Part shown: positions 1 through 7,946 of the stretch, in pieces
Layout of the letters: each line of letters begins with the position of its first letter
How positions within the stretch are numbered: the first letter of the stretch is position 1
Virus record (IMG/VR): IMGVR_UViG_3300025012_000094
Span: 1-60,957 of that record
Length of the DNA stretch: 60,957 nucleotides
Source: a virus
Strand: one strand, 5' to 3'
Position numbers and translations under genes: made by a program
Notes under the pieces: generated by a model
Seen by the model: only the letters and a program-made list of their open reading frames with translations
What the model was told of the DNA's origin: nothing
The model's database searches: none

Positions 1-86
1 GAAGGATTTCCGTATGCCTGATTCTTCGCCAGAAGGAAATCCTTCAGGGCCTCACACTCCTGCTCGATCAGTTCTTGCATGTTCAT
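1..86 (-). CDS. Hypothetical protein, 5' end only (runs off the window)
   Basis: Only the first 28 codons are visible. The reading frame begins at an ATG that overlaps the stop of the SbcC-like gene (TGATG), with a GAGGAG ribosome-binding site 8 bases upstream. The visible peptide includes KNQAYGNP, which recalls the K-N-x-x-Y-G signature of small phage proteins linked to nucleotide metabolism. That is too little to assign a function. Confidence 0.6.
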   Translation of the reverse strand, partial: MNMQELIEQECEALKDFLLAKNQAYGNP

Positions 87-1270
87 CAACAGCACTCCTC
101 AGTAAATTTGTTTCCACACACCGGGCAGACGCCGAGGTTGACTTTAAGGTCCTCATAGGCCTCTTCAGCATCGACCAGGGCAAGCTCGGCCGCCTTCAGT
201 TTGCCCTGCCATTTATCAACCGCGACCAAGGCGCCACGCAGGGTAGACCTACCGGCGATCAGGTCACGCCTCTTAATCTCAAAGCCCTCAACGTCTGGCA
301 TAGCGTCGACGTCGGGCAGGACGTCGAGTTTCTCCTGAAGTTGAACTATGCGTTGACGTATCTCAACAAGGTTCTTTCGAGTCAGCCCCGTTGCGACACG
401 AGTGTCGCACAGGTCAATCCCGACCTCGACGTCGGAGATGCTGATCTCCGGAAAGAGCCTCAAGGTGTCCTGCAGAGTCGTGACCTTCTCTGCCGCGGCA
501 ACTAAAGCGTTTCCCCGGGTGAAGAAATCGTCACGACGTTGCTGCCGGGTGATGACTTCCTCGATCTGTGTCAATCCTGACATATCCGGAAACTGGTTAA
601 GCTTGGTGCTGATATCAGTGATGTCGTCCATAACGCTGAGAAGCTGCCCTTTAGCTGAAAAAACCTTGCTATATGCCTCCTGCAGGCCAACCCCCTGGTC
701 AACCAGTTCTTTCGCTTCAGGGACCCAGGTCAGGCCCTCCAGTTGGTCCTTGATCCCAACGACCGACGTCTTGATGACGTTGACGTCGCCGTCGGCGTCT
801 CGCACAAGAGCGTTTACGGTCTTTAACGACTCATCCATGATACTCAGGTCAGCGACCTCGTTCAGCCGCTTGGCCACGTTTCCCCCAGTTTCATCCAGAA
901 GAAAATAGTGATGCAGCTGCCACTGGCAGTTGTCCAGAGTGACCCCGTGAAACTTACTGACCTCGGCCGGGACGTCGGTCTTCAGCGCCTTGAAGACGTC
1001 ACCGTTGAGCTGGTACTGGTTCACCTTTGGACCTCGCTCCCGAATCAAGACGTCGCCGGTGTCGTAGGTCAGAGTCACCCGCGTCGTGCCCTTGCGGTCC
1101 AGCATAAAGTTCCCTTTGGGCGCCCGGTTGAAGAACACCCACCGCAACGCCCGGACCAACGACGACTTCCCGGAGTCGCTCGACCCGGTGATCAGGGTGA
1201 TCGCGTCAAGTTCAATCTCAGTGTGCCGGTGCGCTTGAAAGTTCTCAAGCAGGATCTTGGTGAGTTTCAT
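86..1270 (-). CDS. SbcC/Rad50-like one-armed ATPase
   Basis: A 394-residue protein with an N-terminal ABC-type recombination ATPase half: a start like Rad50/SbcC, then a Walker A motif GSSDSGKSS near residues 29-37, then a long helical region. It ends with CPVCG, a zinc-hook-like CxxC, about 10 residues before the stop. Full SbcC/Rad50 proteins continue past the hook with a second coiled-coil arm and a Walker B half; both are missing. From memory, comparable ~400-residue one-armed ATPases occur in other phages, so this may be a natural short form rather than a broken gene. Expected role: DNA-end processing or recombination, normally with an SbcD-type nuclease, which is not visible here. It is co-directional with the RusA-like gene 9 bases upstream. 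Confidence 0.8.
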   Translation of the reverse strand: MKLTKILLENFQAHRHTEIELDAITLITGSSDSGKSSLVRALRWVFFNRAPKGNFMLDRKGTTRVTLTYDTGDVLIRERGPKVNQYQLNGDVFKALKTDVPAEVSKFHGVTLDNCQWQLHHYFLLDETGGNVAKRLNEVADLSIMDESLKTVNALVRDADGDVNVIKTSVVGIKDQLEGLTWVPEAKELVDQGVGLQEAYSKVFSAKGQLLSVMDDITDISTKLNQFPDMSGLTQIEEVITRQQRRDDFFTRGNALVAAAEKVTTLQDTLRLFPEISISDVEVGIDLCDTRVATGLTRKNLVEIRQRIVQLQEKLDVLPDVDAMPDVEGFEIKRRDLIAGRSTLRGALVAVDKWQGKLKAAELALVDAEEAYEDLKVNLGVCPVCGNKFTEECC

Positions 1271-1279
1271 TTGGAGGCC

Positions 1280-1675
1280 TCATTTAATACTTTCTATGTA
1301 CAGTTCAGCTCTAGGGGCTTCTTTATCCACGCCACCAAACCGATAAACAACTTCGCTAATAATTTTCATATTATCATCCTTAATGAGACCAAGTTCAACA
1401 AGAGCATCATCTGTAAATTTTTGGATAATAGAGCCCACATTGCCAAGATCAAACGCTCTACCAGTGGGAGGAAATATTGTGTAAATAAACCGAAATGGTG
1501 GGACAGGAGGATCGCCCCCAGGTAGCGCCCGCCGGACATGTTCTAACATCTCTTTCTTCGCAGCATTGAGTGTAAAATGATAAGAATTTCTGTAGATATT
1601 AAGATTGAGGATAATCTTCTTGTCCTCCCTCGTTTTCCTGGGGATCATTACTTCAAGGGGCAGTATAAGTTTCAT
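1280..1675 (-). CDS. rusA-like: RusA-like Holliday junction resolvase
   Basis: A 131-residue protein, the usual RusA length. It has a short N-terminal strand region followed by the acidic core: D76-L-G-N, K86, D89-D90 and K-D100-D101. This pattern matches the RusA layout of D-x-x-N, Lys and a later Asp pair in a homodimeric resolvase. One RusA core Asp position is Gly here (DLGN). The gene is clearly more AT-rich than the SbcC and polymerase genes around it and overlaps the 3' end of the HNH gene by 23 bases. It lies directly beside a truncated RuvC start and probably supplies the resolvase activity that RuvC lost. Confidence 0.68.
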   Translation of the reverse strand: MKLILPLEVMIPRKTREDKKIILNLNIYRNSYHFTLNAAKKEMLEHVRRALPGGDPPVPPFRFIYTIFPPTGRAFDLGNVGSIIQKFTDDALVELGLIKDDNMKIISEVVYRFGGVDKEAPRAELYIESIK

Positions 1676-2240
1676 CTATCACCTCATACTCCATAGTGGT
1701 TTTATTAAATTTTAACACACCCATCTGCAATAAACGTTTCACACACTTTTCCAATGACCCATGAGATATATTATGTTCTCTTACACTAGTAATTACTAGA
1801 TTATCTGGATCATTACTCTGCATATCACAATCAATGTGATGAATAAGTTCCGTTGGCAAAAGATATCTACCTATAACTTTCTCCATCACCAACCTGTGTT
1901 GTGCTACAAAACCCTTTCTTGCGTGTGGGTGATCCGGAGCATACTCCAAGAGATGCCCTCCGTTTTTACCTCTCTTTGGTTTCACGCCCCCAGCCCATTT
2001 ATAGTTCAATTCTCCAGTTCTACCAATTTTCCTGCATTCGGAACTGCAGTATCTTTTTTTATACTTCTTACCCGGCCCCTGCCGATATTTGAGTATCTCT
2101 TTCCCACAGGTTGCACAGTTTGTTTTTATGAAGTATTGATTACGCGATTTGCCCCGGTAAGGCATTCTTATTTTATAAATGTTATCTCGTACATGGGTTA
2201 ACACACCCAAAGGGACTATAGATGGCTTTCCTGGAGGCAT
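1653..2240 (-). CDS. HNH endonuclease with N-terminal zinc finger
   Basis: An AT-rich gene for an HNH homing-type nuclease. A zinc finger (CATCGKEI followed by CSSEC) near the N-terminus precedes the HNH core, seen as QHRLVMEKVIGR, then LIHHIDCDMQSNDPDNLVI and a terminal H-N-x-S-H. This is the usual arrangement of phage HNH_3-type enzymes. The start is uncertain. An ATG lies one base after the stop of the RuvC remnant, and a later in-frame ATG at 2165 is possible. The open frame extends upstream to 2297, but those codons look like displaced RuvC sequence. Its position inside a resolvase gene fits a selfish homing insertion. Confidence 0.75.
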   Translation of the reverse strand: MPPGKPSIVPLGVLTHVRDNIYKIRMPYRGKSRNQYFIKTNCATCGKEILKYRQGPGKKYKKRYCSSECRKIGRTGELNYKWAGGVKPKRGKNGGHLLEYAPDHPHARKGFVAQHRLVMEKVIGRYLLPTELIHHIDCDMQSNDPDNLVITSVREHNISHGSLEKCVKRLLQMGVLKFNKTTMEYEVIDETYTAP

Positions 2241-2241
2241 G

Positions 2242-2313
2242 CTATTTACCCCACTGGGTGAGAAGCCTAGCAAGGCAGCCGCTGATGCCCGGGTCAATCG
2301 CGAGAATAATCAT
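2242..2313 (-). pseudogene. ruvC-like: RuvC-like resolvase, N-terminal remnant
   Basis: An ATG at 2313 overlaps the stop of the upstream gene (ATGA) and reads MIILAIDPGISG, the N-terminal active-site strand of RuvC with the catalytic Asp in IDPG. The frame then closes at a TAG after 23 codons. Skipping one base at 2277 joins it to the frame of the HNH gene and continues as S-G-A-L-L-G-F-S-P-S-G-V, which is a plausible RuvC continuation. No RuvC C-terminal half (central Glu and C-terminal Asp pair) is found nearby. I read this as a gene cut off by an HNH/RusA insertion and then frameshifted; a sequencing indel is the alternative for the frameshift alone. Confidence 0.65.
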
Positions 2314-2513
2314 AGCTCGCCCTCCGGCATGTAGGTCGTCAGCATCTTGACCGAGGCCCTAATGGCGTGAGGTTTCTGTCCGATCGTCTCGACAATTGTA
2401 TACTCAAACTGGACGTTGTCGATCCTGACGCTGTACTCGTTGAAGATCTCCTTGGCGAGTTCGTGCAGTTTCTTGTTGATAACTGCTTCTACCGACGTTG
2501 GCGTTGTTGTCAT
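2310..2513 (-). CDS. Hypothetical protein, 67 aa
   Basis: A small soluble protein of unknown function, GC-rich like the polymerase. It is coupled on both sides by ATGA overlaps: its start overlaps the stop of the NUMOD4-HNH gene and its stop overlaps the RuvC remnant start. The conserved coupling to the RuvC ATG suggests it belonged to the original replication operon before the HNH genes arrived. Confidence 0.6.
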   Translation of the reverse strand: MTTTPTSVEAVINKKLHELAKEIFNEYSVRIDNVQFEYTIVETIGQKPHAIRASVKMLTTYMPEGEL

Positions 2514-3055
2514 GGGGTCTCCTCAAGGGTTACATGTTTCCAGTTTCTGCCTGTACTGATTTGGGTTATAGTTGTTTTCTTAACTCTATACTTTTCTGAC
2601 AATTGTTTATGAGAAAATTCGCCGGTGATTAACTGTTTTTTTATTTCAACAACTTGTTTATGTGTTAATTTAATATTTCCTTTTTTTAATACTCTAACAG
2701 AATGAATTCTGTTCTCTTCTGAAGTTACCCACTCTAAATTAGTTACATGATTATTTAGCTTATCTCCGTCGATATGATTAACTTCTCTACAACAATTTTG
2801 ATTTAATAAAAATAACTGGGCAACAAGTCTATGAATCCTGAACATCTGAGTGATGTTGTTTTTGCTAAGGTTAACAAATGCATATCCTGAGCCATTTACT
2901 CCTGGTGCAAGTATTTGGCCTTTTTGAACTCTCTCATACTTGGTCCCTTTGCAGCTTGTAAACTCAACAGATCGAAGCAAAGACTGGACTGTGCCATAAT
3001 TGCTTACTTGATACCAACCCTCGTATCCAGGAATGTCTTTCCACTCTTCAACCAT
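2510..3055 (-). CDS. NUMOD4-HNH homing endonuclease
   Basis: The start is the ATG at 3055, chosen because a GGAGG ribosome-binding site lies 6 bases upstream; it overlaps the polymerase stop by 8 bases. The 181-residue product begins with a NUMOD4 motif (W-K-D-I-P-G-Y-E-G-W-Y-Q-V-S-N-Y-G). An HNH core follows (HRLVAQLF, then VNHIDGDKLNNHVTNLEWVT), and a C-terminal helix-turn-helix-like region ends in KKTTITQISTGRNWKHV. This is the domain order of free-standing phage homing endonucleases. The gene is AT-rich relative to the polymerase, which fits a mobile insertion just behind an essential gene. Confidence 0.85.
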   Translation of the reverse strand: MVEEWKDIPGYEGWYQVSNYGTVQSLLRSVEFTSCKGTKYERVQKGQILAPGVNGSGYAFVNLSKNNITQMFRIHRLVAQLFLLNQNCCREVNHIDGDKLNNHVTNLEWVTSEENRIHSVRVLKKGNIKLTHKQVVEIKKQLITGEFSHKQLSEKYRVKKTTITQISTGRNWKHVTLEETP

Positions 3056-6000
3056 TGACAACCTCCCGCTCTGGCCACTCATATTTCTTACAGGACCCAA
3101 AGTTCGGCCCGACTTCCGGGGTACTCTCTGTAGGAATCTCCATCCCGTCATAAGGCTGGCACACACACTCATGGAGAATCGGAACGACAACGCCGACGTC
3201 TTCCTTATGGATCCTTGTGACAATCTCATCATGTACTGAGGTCACCGACGAACATCGATACTTGAAAAACACCTCTGAACGCCACATAGCTGCCATGATT
3301 AACTTTGTTTGTTCAGCGGCACTACCTTGAATTTTGAAACTCCACGCCCACCGGCCGGCCTTGGCTCTGTAGAATTTGTCATTCGTTGAGAACGGGACAT
3401 GAAGGTGTCGGCGCCCTCCGAGAAACGTCAACGAGTACTTCTGCTTCTCGCATTCAGCGATGTATTTTTCGACCGCTGGCATCAGTCCTGGGAACGCCGC
3501 AGCTTTGGCGTCCATGAATGCCTGAGCCTCTTCTTCCGGAACACAGAGCATGTTGCCCAACTTCTTCGCCATGCAGAGATATGACGTGGAGAAGTTGGTC
3601 TCTTTGCCTTGGTGTCGGATTCGACTCGCAAGCGGATCCTTAGCTTCGACAGCTGCCTCAAAAGCTTCATAAGTTTCCCAGTTCTGACCTTTCTTCTGGT
3701 CTATCCCAAACCCAGTCAGAGAATGCAGGTCTTTCTTAACATCCCCGAGATAGCAAGAGAGAAAGTTTGGGTCCTGGCTCGCCCAAGCTTGTAAACGAAG
3801 CTCCTGCCCAGAGATATCCTGAGTACACAGAACATGATTCTCGTCGCCCGCGGTAACCATTTCTCTAAGCTCGCGACCTTTCTTCTTGGGCATTTGAGCC
3901 AGGTTGGGCGCCCCATGGGAGAAACGTCTTGTTGACGTCGACGACTGATTGAGGTGGTGGTGAAGCTTGCCGTCTTTCCAGTGTACAAGTACTGGATACC
4001 GTTCATAAAATAAGCTAAAGCGGGTGATGATCTTCTTCAACTCCAAGAGCGTCTTAAAGGCGTCTTCGTACTGCCCGACGTCACCAAAGGCAATGGCGTT
4101 CTTGATGGCCTCTTCGTCGGTCGAAGGTGTGCCGCCTTTACCTTCTTTGCGCATCTTGTCCGTGGGTTTGTTCCTGATCCGGATAGGCATATTCAGGGCG
4201 TCGTACATCAGCCGAGTGGCGTCCATCGGGCTGCCGGGGTTGAAGACAGGGTCGGGCACCCACCGGGCCTCGTACTCAGCGTTGACCTTGTCCAGGTCGC
4301 CGGAGGCAATAGCCTCGGCCAAAGGCTCTTCAGTGAAGAACTTCGCCAACTCTTCCAGCTTCCGAGCTTGGCACTTGAATGGCTCGCCGTAGAGAACACC
4401 GTACATCCTCTTGATCTGGACGCCGTTGAGTTCGGTCAAGGCGTCGAAGTAGGTTCCCGGCCACCTGTGGACCTCGACGTTGACCTTGCCGTCAGGAGTT
4501 CTGATGTTGGTCTTCCACTCCAGATCCATCAGGAACTGCCGGAACTTCCACCAGTGTTGATTGTAGGCTTCCTGGTCCCGGGCGGAAAGTTCTTCAACTT
4601 TGTCAAGGTCGCAGTCGACGCCGCGGTGCATAGCCAGGGCAGCAGTGTATTGGCAGTCCTGCTCGACTTCGACGAAGACGTCCAAAGTACGTTCATACTC
4701 CATTATGGCCGTGAACAAGTTCCACAATGCGTCCGTACAGAGGGTGTCGTCAAGGCCGTAATTGAGGACCTCCTGCCCGGTTACTTCAAACATGCCGGAC
4801 TTGCCGGCCAGGGTCTCTTCGTAAGTCAACTGGGTGTAATGTAACCACTTTTTCGACAGTGACTTCAGGCCGGTGATCGGCGTGTTCTCATCTACGTAGT
4901 TGGCAGCAATCTTGGTGTCATGAACATTCGGGAGAAATCCGTGATCGCCAAAGGTCTGATCTTCGCCGAACTCCCGGAACAGCACAGGCAACTCGAATCC
5001 CCCAGCCCGATGGCAAAGTATTGGGGTCGTCTTCGGGATCCATCTGAGGACCTCCTTCAGGTCGTCAAGCAGGACGTTGTCCGTGTCCTTGTGCCGGATC
5101 GGGAAATAAAAACTGTGGGGCCCGGCCGTCAAACCGCAGCCGGCGAGTTCAGAGCCGAAGACGTCGATCTTCTCACCGTTCTTTGCCAACCACTCTTTCG
5201 ACTCCGGCGGGGTGTCGGTCTCGATGTCGAGCGCGACGTGCTGTGCAGACTCCAGGGCCTGGCGAATCGTCGCGGCCCTGGTCTCGATGTTGCTGTCGGT
5301 AATCAGTCGACGAGACGGCCACCACTTCTCCATGCCCTCCTCAAACCGAAGCTTCTGCACACCACCTTCCCACTTGATTCTGTGTGCCGGCACGTGCTGA
5401 AAAGAGAACAACGCCCAGGCCGTGTACGCCGTCTGCATGTCGTCAAGGATCAACTGCAGGCATGGCAGGTCAGCAACGTCTTCCTCCAGCCGGTGCAGTT
5501 CGTCATTCTCGAGCAACTCAGCCATCATGTCCAAGCCCTCGGCGCCAAAGGCCTCGATCAGCTTCATAAACTTCTGCGGGCCAAACCCCTTCACCGAGGG
5601 GACGTTGTCAGATTGATCGCCCTTGACCAGGACCTTCCAGACCTTGATGTGGTTGGGCTCGATCAATCCGGAGGGGTGAGGAGGGTTGAGTTGGCCCTCA
5701 AGAAAGATGTCGCCGTCAAGGCACTGGAGGTCCCGGTCCCGCGTCCAGATAATCGTGTGCCGGAACCTGTTTGAAATCTCGGCGACTAAGTCGTCAGCCT
5801 CGTAGCCTTCCTTGGGCGTGGCTACGATTCCACCGAAGTCCTTGATCAGGGCTTCAGCCTTTGCCATCGCCGCGGAGTACGCCGCATACCACTCCGGCGG
5901 CCGGGGCTCACGGTTGGCTTTGTATTCGGGATAGATCTTGATCCTGTTGCCGCGGGAGTTCACCGGGTCCTTGACAAAGATCACGTCGGCCGGGCTGAAC

Positions 6001-6197
6001 TTCAGATCCGTCAACGTCTTGACCAGCGTCCCTTTAAACGTGTCGTAGATGTCGGCGTCGGTCTGGACGTAGTACTTGCGGCCCTCAAAGACGATCTCAG
6101 TCTCGTCTTCTTCGTGACGAACGTATGCGCAGGCAGTCATAATCGACGAGGCGTCGATCACGAGTCGGGCCTTGTGCACTCCGGGAAGGTCAAGCAT
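3048..6197 (-). CDS. polA: Family A DNA polymerase with 5'-3' and 3'-5' exonuclease domains
   Basis: A 1049-residue replicative polymerase with three domains, which is large for a phage. Residues ~1-290 are a FEN/PIN 5' nuclease (VIDAS, YPEYKANR, EADDLV, TRDRDL, GDQSDNVP). Next comes a DEDD 3'-5' exonuclease (LDIETD; the second motif reads HRAGGFEL, with Glu in place of the usual Asp; then YGLDDT). The C-terminal third is the polymerase: STRRFSHGAPNLAQMP, motif A DISGQELR, O-helix R-HQG-K-ETN-F-STS-Y, motif C SVHDE. The residue equivalent to E. coli Pol I 762 is Phe, a state reported mainly in lytic virioplankton. The start at 6197 is preferred because the VIDAS strand should lie near the N-terminus; it overlaps the upstream stop by 8 bases. 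Confidence 0.95.
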   Translation of the reverse strand: MLDLPGVHKARLVIDASSIMTACAYVRHEEDETEIVFEGRKYYVQTDADIYDTFKGTLVKTLTDLKFSPADVIFVKDPVNSRGNRIKIYPEYKANREPRPPEWYAAYSAAMAKAEALIKDFGGIVATPKEGYEADDLVAEISNRFRHTIIWTRDRDLQCLDGDIFLEGQLNPPHPSGLIEPNHIKVWKVLVKGDQSDNVPSVKGFGPQKFMKLIEAFGAEGLDMMAELLENDELHRLEEDVADLPCLQLILDDMQTAYTAWALFSFQHVPAHRIKWEGGVQKLRFEEGMEKWWPSRRLITDSNIETRAATIRQALESAQHVALDIETDTPPESKEWLAKNGEKIDVFGSELAGCGLTAGPHSFYFPIRHKDTDNVLLDDLKEVLRWIPKTTPILCHRAGGFELPVLFREFGEDQTFGDHGFLPNVHDTKIAANYVDENTPITGLKSLSKKWLHYTQLTYEETLAGKSGMFEVTGQEVLNYGLDDTLCTDALWNLFTAIMEYERTLDVFVEVEQDCQYTAALAMHRGVDCDLDKVEELSARDQEAYNQHWWKFRQFLMDLEWKTNIRTPDGKVNVEVHRWPGTYFDALTELNGVQIKRMYGVLYGEPFKCQARKLEELAKFFTEEPLAEAIASGDLDKVNAEYEARWVPDPVFNPGSPMDATRLMYDALNMPIRIRNKPTDKMRKEGKGGTPSTDEEAIKNAIAFGDVGQYEDAFKTLLELKKIITRFSLFYERYPVLVHWKDGKLHHHLNQSSTSTRRFSHGAPNLAQMPKKKGRELREMVTAGDENHVLCTQDISGQELRLQAWASQDPNFLSCYLGDVKKDLHSLTGFGIDQKKGQNWETYEAFEAAVEAKDPLASRIRHQGKETNFSTSYLCMAKKLGNMLCVPEEEAQAFMDAKAAAFPGLMPAVEKYIAECEKQKYSLTFLGGRRHLHVPFSTNDKFYRAKAGRWAWSFKIQGSAAEQTKLIMAAMWRSEVFFKYRCSSVTSVHDEIVTRIHKEDVGVVVPILHECVCQPYDGMEIPTESTPEVGPNFGSCKKYEWPEREVVNG

Positions 6198-6405
6198 TTT
6201 CGAGGATCTCCAAGGCATCCTTAATCGTTGTCGAAATGAAAAAGTCCTCATCATTCCAGCGCACCGGGATGCTCATCTTAGGGCAGCGCAATTCACTGCA
6301 CATTTTTCCGATCATTTCTTGAGCTTGTTTGAGCCTCTCGGTTAGGGGGATCTCCCTCACTTTGGCCTCAAGCTCTGCTTTTCGAGCCTCACCAACTTTC
6401 ATCAC
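6190..6405 (-). CDS. Hypothetical protein, 71 aa
   Basis: A charged, helical small protein with two Cys residues (C-S-E-L-R-C). Function is unknown. It overlaps the polymerase start by 8 bases and its own start overlaps the upstream stop (ATGA), so it is translationally coupled to the polymerase. Confidence 0.6.
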   Translation of the reverse strand: MMKVGEARKAELEAKVREIPLTERLKQAQEMIGKMCSELRCPKMSIPVRWNDEDFFISTTIKDALEILENA

Positions 6406-6599
6406 TCAGCCTCCTCAGCTTCGACAGACAGCCAAGCCCCCTGGGCATAGACTACAAAGGGTGAGGCATCATTTTTTCGTTTATAAAACAGCAGGCTGCC
6501 CTCAGCATCAATCTCCAGTACGGTGGCTTCGATTGTTCTGTAGCTATTACCAGTTCGCCCCATCAACAGGGCAGAAAAAGTTACCAGATATCTATTCAT
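6402..6599 (-). CDS. Hypothetical protein, 65 aa
   Basis: A small protein with alternating hydrophobic residues suggesting a beta-barrel-like fold. No family is recognised. It sits between two coupled genes: its ATG overlaps the TGA of the gene at 6599 by one base, and its stop overlaps the next ATG. Confidence 0.55.
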   Translation of the reverse strand: MNRYLVTFSALLMGRTGNSYRTIEATVLEIDAEGSLLFYKRKNDASPFVVYAQGAWLSVEAEEAE

Positions 6600-6838
6600 C
6601 AGCGGCTCCTCCGAGAATCCTTACACACGAAATCGTCCAAAATCCTGAATGCTTCGTCGAGTCTTGGGTCAATTTTCTGTTGCCGAATATGTCTCATCTC
6701 GTAGTTTATACTAGCAAGAACGCAGGCTTCCCTCAATTCTGAGGGAGAAAAATGGGCTCTCTCAATAAGTTGTTCCAAAGTATTGACCAAGTTATGATAC
6801 TCAGGGTCATTCATGTATTTTTCTTTCGGTGTTTTCAT
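6599..6838 (-). CDS. Conserved phage protein, 79 aa
   Basis: The sequence (KYMNDPEYHNLV, then SPSELREACVLASINYEMR) resembles a small protein family I recall from many proteobacterial phages and prophages, of unknown function. It is the first gene after the terminator at 6866, so it opens the polymerase operon. A GAGGAG-type ribosome-binding site precedes the ATG. Confidence 0.65.
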   Translation of the reverse strand: MKTPKEKYMNDPEYHNLVNTLEQLIERAHFSPSELREACVLASINYEMRHIRQQKIDPRLDEAFRILDDFVCKDSRRSR

Positions 6839-6865
6839 CTGTTTCTCCTCTCAAAAGTAAAAGCT

Positions 6866-6885
6866 GGAGCCCCCAAGAGGGCTCC
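6866..6885 (-). terminator. Rho-independent terminator
   Basis: A seven-base stem GGAGCCC/GGGCTCC with a six-base loop. On the minus strand it is followed by the T-rich stretch AGCTTTTACTTTTG. It would end the short transcript made of the 278-residue gene and the tRNA-like gene. Confidence 0.65.
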
Positions 6886-6920
6886 GTAACTCCTTCCACA
6901 CATGGTGAATGAGCTAAAAT

Positions 6921-6983
6921 TGGGCGGGCAGGATTCGAACCTGCGCCTGCTAGGCCTAGCTGCTCTCCTTGAGCTACCGCCCA
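6921..6983 (-). tRNA. tRNA-like gene with a loopless anticodon arm
   Basis: A 63-base cloverleaf-like sequence. The seven-base acceptor stem TGGGCGG/CCGCCCA is perfect, the D stem is GCTC/GAGC, and the T arm GCAGG-TTCGAAT-CCTGC is canonical. The anticodon arm is GCTAG-GC-CTAGC, a perfect palindrome that leaves two bases where a seven-base loop should be, so no anticodon can be assigned. The D loop is also short (five bases) and CCA is not encoded. It may be a tRNA remnant or a tRNA-like structure with another role. Confidence 0.55.
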
Positions 6984-7001
6984 ACGGTTAAAGATTAAAG
7001 T

Positions 7002-7838
7002 TTATTCAAAGTTGTAGCAGGAGAACGTGTTGCCACTGTAGGTCTTGACGACGACGTTGGCAGTGACGACCCGCATATCTTCCGGGTTCATCCGCCCCAT
7101 CTTGATCTGGACCGCGGCCTGGACCTTGAAGCCGTTCCAGGCCTTGACCGACTCCGGCGACAAGGACAACATCGCCAGCTTGTTCATCGCCGGGCTGTCG
7201 TCCTGGAGCTTCTCGGCGCTGAGGACGATACCAAAGAGCTCGATGTACTTCTTGATTGCGGCCTTGTCGTAGCCGGCTTCCTGAGCTTCCTTGAGCGCCT
7301 GCTGCAGAGTCATCGACCCGTCGGTACACATTTCGCCGTCGTAGGAGAATTTCAAATACTCCTTGGCTTCCTCATCGTTCGATCCCGGGGCCATCATGTA
7401 GGTGTAGTTCCAGGACACCGGTTCGATCTGGATCCAAGACCCGACCGGTTTCTTGTCCCCGTCCATAACCTGGCCGTTGCTGGCGGTATACCGCGGGATA
7501 CTGCCGAAGGTCAACTCGCCCGGAGGGATGTTACCTTCGAGGGAATCCAACGGGGATACCAGGCCCAAGCCACCGGACGTTGCCGGCGGCTTCGCAGCCG
7601 GCCGAGCAGCAACAGCAGTCTCGACGACGGGCTCGACCTTGGAATCCTCTGGAAGCAGGACCTCGGGAGTGACTTCCTTTACAGGCTCGGACGTTGGCAC
7701 TGCTGCCGACGGCGAGGCACCTTTCCGCAGCCGAGTATTGGGCTTGCCGGTGGGGGTGTCAGTCGCCAGAGGGACGTCGGGCTCGGCGTTGGTGTCATCA
7801 GCAGGGGGCGGGACAGGGGTGTTTCTTTTCAAAGCCAT
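7002..7838 (-). CDS. Conserved phage protein, possible ssDNA-associated factor
   Basis: A 278-residue protein. The first ~95 residues are low complexity (Pro, Ala, Thr, Val). A conserved globular part follows with a WIQIEPVSWNYTYMMAPG segment and an Y-D-K-A-A-I-K-K-Y motif. I recall similar proteins beside phage polymerases and primases but cannot name the family. It has its own strong promoter (7895-7923) and a terminator shortly downstream, implying high dosage, as expected for a DNA-binding structural factor. The single-stranded-DNA role is inferred from context only. Confidence 0.55.
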   Translation of the reverse strand: MALKRNTPVPPPADDTNAEPDVPLATDTPTGKPNTRLRKGASPSAAVPTSEPVKEVTPEVLLPEDSKVEPVVETAVAARPAAKPPATSGGLGLVSPLDSLEGNIPPGELTFGSIPRYTASNGQVMDGDKKPVGSWIQIEPVSWNYTYMMAPGSNDEEAKEYLKFSYDGEMCTDGSMTLQQALKEAQEAGYDKAAIKKYIELFGIVLSAEKLQDDSPAMNKLAMLSLSPESVKAWNGFKVQAAVQIKMGRMNPEDMRVVTANVVVKTYSGNTFSCYNFE

Positions 7839-7894
7839 TTTCTTACCTCATTTTCATTTTGTTAATCAGAATCAAACGCATCATCATTATCAGT

Positions 7895-7923
7895 TTTATA
7901 TTAGCTTTTACTGTCTAAGTCAA
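7895..7923 (-). promoter_or_regulatory. Sigma70-type promoter
   Basis: The minus strand reads TTGACT, 17 bases, TATAAA, ending about 50 bases upstream of the 278-residue gene. This is a near-consensus vegetative promoter. It lies between the primase stop and that gene, so it drives the 278-residue gene and the tRNA-like gene as a separate unit. Confidence 0.75.
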
Positions 7924-7946
7924 GTGTTTTTCAATCACCTCCTCAA

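Noticed and set aside
2510-3232. Longer NUMOD4-HNH frame starting at 3232
   Set aside because: The extra N-terminus overlaps the polymerase end, has no domain match, and ATG 3055 has a good ribosome-binding site.
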